Positions 60,551 to 64,000 of a stretch of DNA of 64,000 bases are shown here, piece after piece. The stretch lies in NCBI RefSeq assembly GCF_016862095.1, contig NZ_BOMH01000006.1:1-64000 (forward strand), given 5' to 3'. The translations under genes were made by a program, and so were the position numbers. Numbering within the stretch: position 1 is the first letter of the stretch; the number at the start of each line of letters is the position of its first letter. Source of the stretch: Actinoplanes cyaneus (lineage in GTDB: Bacteria > Actinomycetota > Actinomycetes > Mycobacteriales > Micromonosporaceae). The notes below the pieces were generated by a model, which saw nothing but the letters and a program-made list of their open reading frames with translations, ran no database searches and was not told where the DNA came from.

Positions 60551-60715
60551 GGCGGTGCGGGGCGGCCGGTGTGGGGGCGTGGCGGTGCGGAGGGCGTGGC
60601 GGTGCGGGCAGTGCGGGCGGTGCGGGGTGTAGCGGTGCAGGGCGGTGCGGGGGCGTGGCGGTGTGGGCAGTGCGGGCGGTGCCGGGTGTAGCGGGGCGGG
60701 GGCCGGGCGGGGCGG
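60551..60715. repeat. G-rich tandem repeat
   Basis: Runs of GGCGGTGCGGG and GGGGGCGTGGCGGTG recur, with one longer unit (GGGCAGTGCGGGCGGTGC followed by GGGTGTAGCGG) present twice. The strand is strongly G-biased. It lies in the 501-bp gap before the MCP gene together with hairpin D; no gene supported there. Confidence 0.85.
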
Positions 60716-60870
60716 GGCTGCGCACGCGGAATCGGCTGCTGGGTGGTGGGCGGGGAGAAGCGCGTACGCGGGGATGCTTTGTCGGCTAATGTCAGCTCAT
60801 CTGGTGATCGGGAAACTGCCGGGAGGGACCGTGGATCGATCGGCGCGTCCCGCGAAGCGCTGACCGTGGC

Positions 60871-62160
60871 GTGATTCCGGTGTGGTTCGCCCTGGTCGGT
60901 GTCCTCGTCCTGGCCGGTGCCGCCTTCGCGGTCCTCCGATGGCGGAACGCCGAGCCCAGCGCCGGTCTCCCGGTGGGCCGGCGACAGAACGCCGAGCCGG
61001 GCGCCGGCCTCCCGGTGGGCCGGCGACAGAACGCCGAGCCCGGCGCCGGTCTCCCGGTGGGCCGGCGGCGGAACGCCGATCCGGATGGCAGCGGCCCGGT
61101 GAACCTGGCCGACGCCCGGCGGGTGATCGCCGAGCTCACCGAGGCGCTGCGCGAGCGGGACGCCGAGCTCGACCGTCTCCATTCCGACCGGGACGTGCAG
61201 ACGCAGGCCACCGCGCTGCAGCAGAAACAGCAGCAGCAGACGCTGCGCCGCCGGGCCAAGGAGGCGATCGACAGCACCGCCGCGGTGATCGGCGGCAAGC
61301 TGGAGGACGTCGTGACGCATGTCGGCGCGGCCCGGGACGCCGCGGCGGCGACCCACGAGCGGGTCACCGTCACCAACCACGCGGCCGAGGCGCTGGTGAA
61401 GCGGGCGCACATCGCCGGCGAGGCGGCCACCGCGCTGAACACCAGCCTGCATCAGGTCGCCGGGATCGCCAGCGTGATCTCCGGGATCGCGTCGCAGACC
61501 CGGCTCCTGGCCCTGAACGCGACGATCGAGGCGGTCCGGGCGGGCGCGGCCGGGAGCGGCTTCGCGGTGGTCGCCGACGAGGTGAAGGGCCTGGCGGACA
61601 CCACGGCGGACTCGACCGAGCAGATCACGAGAACGATCGCGGCGCTGGAGTCGGACGTCGCGCAGATGGGTCAGACGCTCGCCGCGATCATCCACGACGT
61701 CGGGGACATCGAGGACGCGATGCGCCAGCTCGGCGGGATCGCGGACCGTCAGCACGACATCGTGCAGCAGCTGCACCGCAGTGTGGACGCGACGATGGCC
61801 CAGCTCGGCGACCTGTCCGACGTGGCCGAGCGCCTGGAACGCCGGCGCAGCGATCGGCTCGCCATCGAGGGCACGGTGACGGTGCGGGTGCCGTCCCGTC
61901 CGCAGCCGATCACGGCGCAGGTGGTCGACCTCAGCTCGGACGGCATGGGCTGCACGTTGCCGGCCGAGGTGCCGGTCGCGGTCGGGGATCTGATCCGCAC
62001 CGAGTTCACGTTCGACGGGCTGAGCGGGACGGCGGACGCGAAGGTGATGCGCCGGACCACGCGGGACGGCCTCACCGAGCTCGGCCTGCAGTTCCAGAAC
62101 CTGCCGGCGGTCACCCGGAACCAGATCGACACCTACCTGACCCGGCTGGGCACGGCTTAG
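60871..62160 (+). CDS. MCP-signalling-domain protein with C-terminal PilZ domain
   Basis: A 429-residue protein. One N-terminal membrane helix (about 4-22) is followed by a 14-residue repeat (NAEPGAGLPVGRRQ) three times, a coiled coil, then a short methyl-accepting-type signalling region. SQTRLLALNATIEAVRAG and GFAVVADEVKGLAD mark the hairpin tip. Residues about 330-429 are PilZ-like (ERRRSDRLAIEGTVTVR, DLSSDGMGC), the type that binds cyclic di-GMP. No extracellular sensor domain. GTG start without clear ribosome site. Its stop overlaps that of the convergent TetR gene. Confidence 0.88.
   Translation: MIPVWFALVGVLVLAGAAFAVLRWRNAEPSAGLPVGRRQNAEPGAGLPVGRRQNAEPGAGLPVGRRRNADPDGSGPVNLADARRVIAELTEALRERDAELDRLHSDRDVQTQATALQQKQQQQTLRRRAKEAIDSTAAVIGGKLEDVVTHVGAARDAAAATHERVTVTNHAAEALVKRAHIAGEAATALNTSLHQVAGIASVISGIASQTRLLALNATIEAVRAGAAGSGFAVVADEVKGLADTTADSTEQITRTIAALESDVAQMGQTLAAIIHDVGDIEDAMRQLGGIADRQHDIVQQLHRSVDATMAQLGDLSDVAERLERRRSDRLAIEGTVTVRVPSRPQPITAQVVDLSSDGMGCTLPAEVPVAVGDLIRTEFTFDGLSGTADAKVMRRTTRDGLTELGLQFQNLPAVTRNQIDTYLTRLGTA
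60946..61071 (+). repeat. 42-bp in-frame tandem repeat, three copies
   Basis: Units at 60946-60987, 60988-61029 and 61030-61071 encode NAEPxAGLPVGRRQ-type peptides just after the membrane helix of the MCP-PilZ protein. The copies are nearly identical, so the expansion is recent. Confidence 0.95.
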
Positions 62161-62789
62161 GGTCTGTCCGGCGGGTCACCCAAGTGCGCGGCGAGGTCCA
62201 GGTCACCGGTCAGATACCGCTGCACCGACGGCCCGACCGCCGCCACGATCACCTCGGACGGCACCGACGCCAGCGGCTCCACCTTGATCACATAGCGCGC
62301 CAGCGCGACGCCCACCATGTGGCTGGCCGCGAGCGTGACCCGCAGCGGCCCCTGCTCGTCGTCGTCGAGACCGAGTTTCGGCACGGCCCGCCGCAGGATC
62401 TGGGTGACCACGAACTCGCGGAACAGCCGGGCCGTCCACTCCGTGCCGACCGCGGAGCGCAGCATCGCCACCCCGGCCGCGCCGCCCGGCCCGTCCCAGA
62501 TGCGCAGGAAGAGCCGGACGAAGCGGACGCCCACCTCGTCCCGGTCCCCTTCGCCGACCGCGTCGATGATCTCCGCCGGGTCCATCGGGGCCTGCATCGC
62601 GGCCAGGAACAGCTTGTCCTTGGTGCCGAAGTAGTGGTGCACCAGCGCCGGGTCGACCCCGGCGCCGGTGGCGATGGCACGGATCGAGGCCCCGTCGTAG
62701 CCCTTGCCGGCGAACGCCTCTCGCGCGGCGGCGAGGATCGCTTCCCGGGTCTCCGGGTTGCCGGGTCGCCGACCGGTCCGTCGTGCCAT
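62157..62789 (-). CDS. TetR-family regulator of the ABC exporter
   Basis: A 210-residue TetR protein (AAREAFAGKGYDGASIRAIA, VDPALVHHYFGTKDKLFLAA). The ATG is preceded by AAGGGG. It lies 84 bp after the ABC-2 permease gene on the same strand and is likely its regulator. The stop codons of this gene and the MCP gene overlap. Confidence 0.92.
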   Translation of the reverse strand: MARRTGRRPGNPETREAILAAAREAFAGKGYDGASIRAIATGAGVDPALVHHYFGTKDKLFLAAMQAPMDPAEIIDAVGEGDRDEVGVRFVRLFLRIWDGPGGAAGVAMLRSAVGTEWTARLFREFVVTQILRRAVPKLGLDDDEQGPLRVTLAASHMVGVALARYVIKVEPLASVPSEVIVAAVGPSVQRYLTGDLDLAAHLGDPPDRP

Positions 62790-62873
62790 TCAAGAGCCCC
62801 TTCCCGCGTACGGCCGTGGCCCCTTGCGGCGGCACGGCACGAACGGAACGCTAGCCGCCGTACGGGAAAATCG

Positions 62874-63602
62874 TCATGGTGTGCGACGGCGGAGTGTCGC
62901 GGCGCCCACCGCGAGCGCCACGATGATCGCGCCGAGGACGACGCCCAGGTCACGCCACATCGTGCCGGTCGGGTCGGGATGCGAGCCGACCTCGGTGAGC
63001 GCCTGCACCGAGTAGGACATCGGCAGCACGTCGCTGACTCCTTGCAGCCAGCCGACCATGCGCTCGCGCGGCACGAAGAGCCCGCAGAGCAGCAGCTGCG
63101 GCGCGACGACGAGCGGCATGAACTGCACGGCCTGGAACTCGGTACGGGCGAACGCGCTGCACAGCAGCCCGAGGGCCACGCCGAGCACGGCGTTGGCGAC
63201 CGCGATGAGCACGACCAGGCCGAGCCCACCGGCGGCGCTCATGCCGAGCGCCCAGTAGGCGAACCCGGCCGCGACCGCGGCTTGCACGGCTGCCGCGCCG
63301 CCGAACGCCAAGCCGTACCCGAAGAGCAGGTCGAGCTTGCCGACGGGCGTGGTGAAGAGGCGCTCGAGCGTGCCGTTGGCGCGTTCGCGCAGCATGGCGA
63401 TCGAGGTGATCAGGAACATCACGATGAACGGGAAGATGCCGAGCATCGTCAGCGCGACCCGGTCGAAGACGCGCGGCTGACCGTCGTACATGAAGTACAT
63501 CAGGGTGATCAGGAGCGTCGGCACGACCACGATCAGCGCGATGGTCCGCGGGTCGTGGCGCAGCTGGGTGAGGATCCGCCTGATCGTGCTCAACAGGATC
63601 AT
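62874..63602 (-). CDS. ABC-2 type permease
   Basis: A 242-residue six-helix ABC-2 exporter permease. It has the RTIALIVVVPTLLITLMYF start, MLRERANGTLERLFTTPV (the conserved coupling region) and ALTEVGSHPD near the end. ATG 63602 overlaps the ATPase stop (ATGA). It exports an unknown drug or lipid with the ATPase upstream. Confidence 0.93.
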   Translation of the reverse strand: MILLSTIRRILTQLRHDPRTIALIVVVPTLLITLMYFMYDGQPRVFDRVALTMLGIFPFIVMFLITSIAMLRERANGTLERLFTTPVGKLDLLFGYGLAFGGAAAVQAAVAAGFAYWALGMSAAGGLGLVVLIAVANAVLGVALGLLCSAFARTEFQAVQFMPLVVAPQLLLCGLFVPRERMVGWLQGVSDVLPMSYSVQALTEVGSHPDPTGTMWRDLGVVLGAIIVALAVGAATLRRRTP

Positions 63603-64000
63603 GCCGGCACCTTCTCGTGGGCGCGGATGAGATTGAGGAATGCCTGGTCGAGGTCGTCGCTGCCGGCGGCCTTCTTGACCGCGGCGGGGGTGTCGTCGGC
63701 GATCAGCACGCCCTCGCGGATCAGCAGCAGCCGGTCGCAGCGGTTCGCCTCGTCCATCACGTGGCTGGACACCAGCACGGTCGCGCCGTCCGCGGCCATC
63801 CGGCGGAAGTGCGCCCACAGCTCGTCACGCAGCAGCGGGTCCTGCCCGACGGTCGGCTCGTCGAGCACGAGGATCTCCGGCCGGCTGACGATCGCGCAGG
63901 CCAGCGACGCGCGGCTGCGCTGCCCCCCGGAGAGGTCGGCGACGAGCTGGTGTGCGGCGCGGGTCAGGCCGACGGTCTCGATCGCCTCGTCGGCGGCGCT
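63599..64000 (-). CDS. ABC transporter ATPase, C-terminal part (cut by window end)
   Basis: The frame runs off the right edge. The visible part holds signature LSGGQRSRASLACAIV, Walker B ILVLDEPTVGQDP and the switch His in LVSSHVMDEANRCD. The Walker A and N-terminus lie beyond the window. It energises the adjacent ABC-2 permease. Confidence 0.93.
   Translation of the reverse strand, partial: SAADEAIETVGLTRAAHQLVADLSGGQRSRASLACAIVSRPEILVLDEPTVGQDPLLRDELWAHFRRMAADGATVLVSSHVMDEANRCDRLLLIREGVLIADDTPAAVKKAAGSDDLDQAFLNLIRAHEKVPA

Noticed and set aside
1..64000. tRNA, rRNA, insertion sequences, prophage or a secondary-metabolite cluster
   Set aside because: No matching structures, transposase or integrase motifs, or PKS/NRPS/terpene genes were seen. 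The repeats found are small and lack transposase genes.

Overview
This is a 64-kb piece of a very GC-rich actinobacterial chromosome. GTG and TTG starts are common, third codon positions are almost all G or C, and lipoboxes, LacI/TetR/IclR regulators and sugar ABC importers are frequent. The mix (galactan and arabinose use, chemoreceptor-like protein, MASE1 histidine kinase, DivIVA-like coiled coil) fits a soil filamentous actinomycete such as a member of Micromonosporaceae (Actinoplanes-like). That assignment is inference. No rRNA, tRNA, CRISPR array, transposase or phage gene was seen.

Layout. (1) 1-1.8 kb: a FUSC-type membrane protein. (2) 1.8-11.9 kb: a beta-1,4-galactan locus. It has two secreted GH53 endo-galactanases, an ABC importer, a LacI regulator and a divergent cytosolic protein that fuses a GH35 beta-galactosidase to galactose-1-phosphate uridylyltransferase. 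Two identical 16-bp operators lie in the divergent promoter region. (3) 12.4-15.3 kb: a TetR/MMPL pair. (4) 15.4-18.3 kb: a membrane protein and a YtcJ-like amidohydrolase. (5) 18.3-27 kb: a catabolic cluster of unrecognised substrate (amidohydrolase, alpha/beta hydrolase, MFS carrier, two SDRs, IclR regulator, CMD-fold protein, two FAH-family hydrolases). Four copies of one palindrome (CTTTCA-N5-TGAAAG) sit before its transcription units. (6) 27-30 kb: a DivIVA-like coiled coil, a LamG-type secreted protein and an LCP ligase. (7) 30-41.2 kb: an L-arabinose locus (araA, YtfQRT/YjfF-type importer, LacI regulator, araD). araB is not in the window. A few unrelated genes are interspersed. (8) 41.3-44.8 kb: a PstS-like lipoprotein with a membrane partner, and an MBL hydrolase. 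(9) 44.9-54.1 kb: a 2257-residue DUF4011/SF1 helicase/nuclease/DUF3320 protein resembling Hhe-type phage defence, and a HIRAN-domain protein with PASGSF repeats. (10) 54.3-64 kb: oxidoreductases, a MOSC protein, a MASE1-PAS histidine kinase, an MCP-PilZ protein, TetR regulators and an ABC-2 exporter cut by the window end.

Between genes there is a family of four long, nearly perfect hairpins (near 12.2, 21.95, 57.17 and 60.5 kb). Their arms differ between copies but still pair, which points to selection on structure. Two copies are part of a roughly 290-bp conserved non-coding element. There are also many small tandem duplications, three of which span the 3' ends of genes.

The carbohydrate genes work together. 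GH53 enzymes cut galactan outside the cell, the ABC importer brings in galacto-oligosaccharides, GH35 releases galactose inside, and the fused GalT feeds the Leloir pathway once galactose is phosphorylated by a kinase not encoded here. The arabinose locus would handle arabinose from the same arabinogalactan or pectin side chains.
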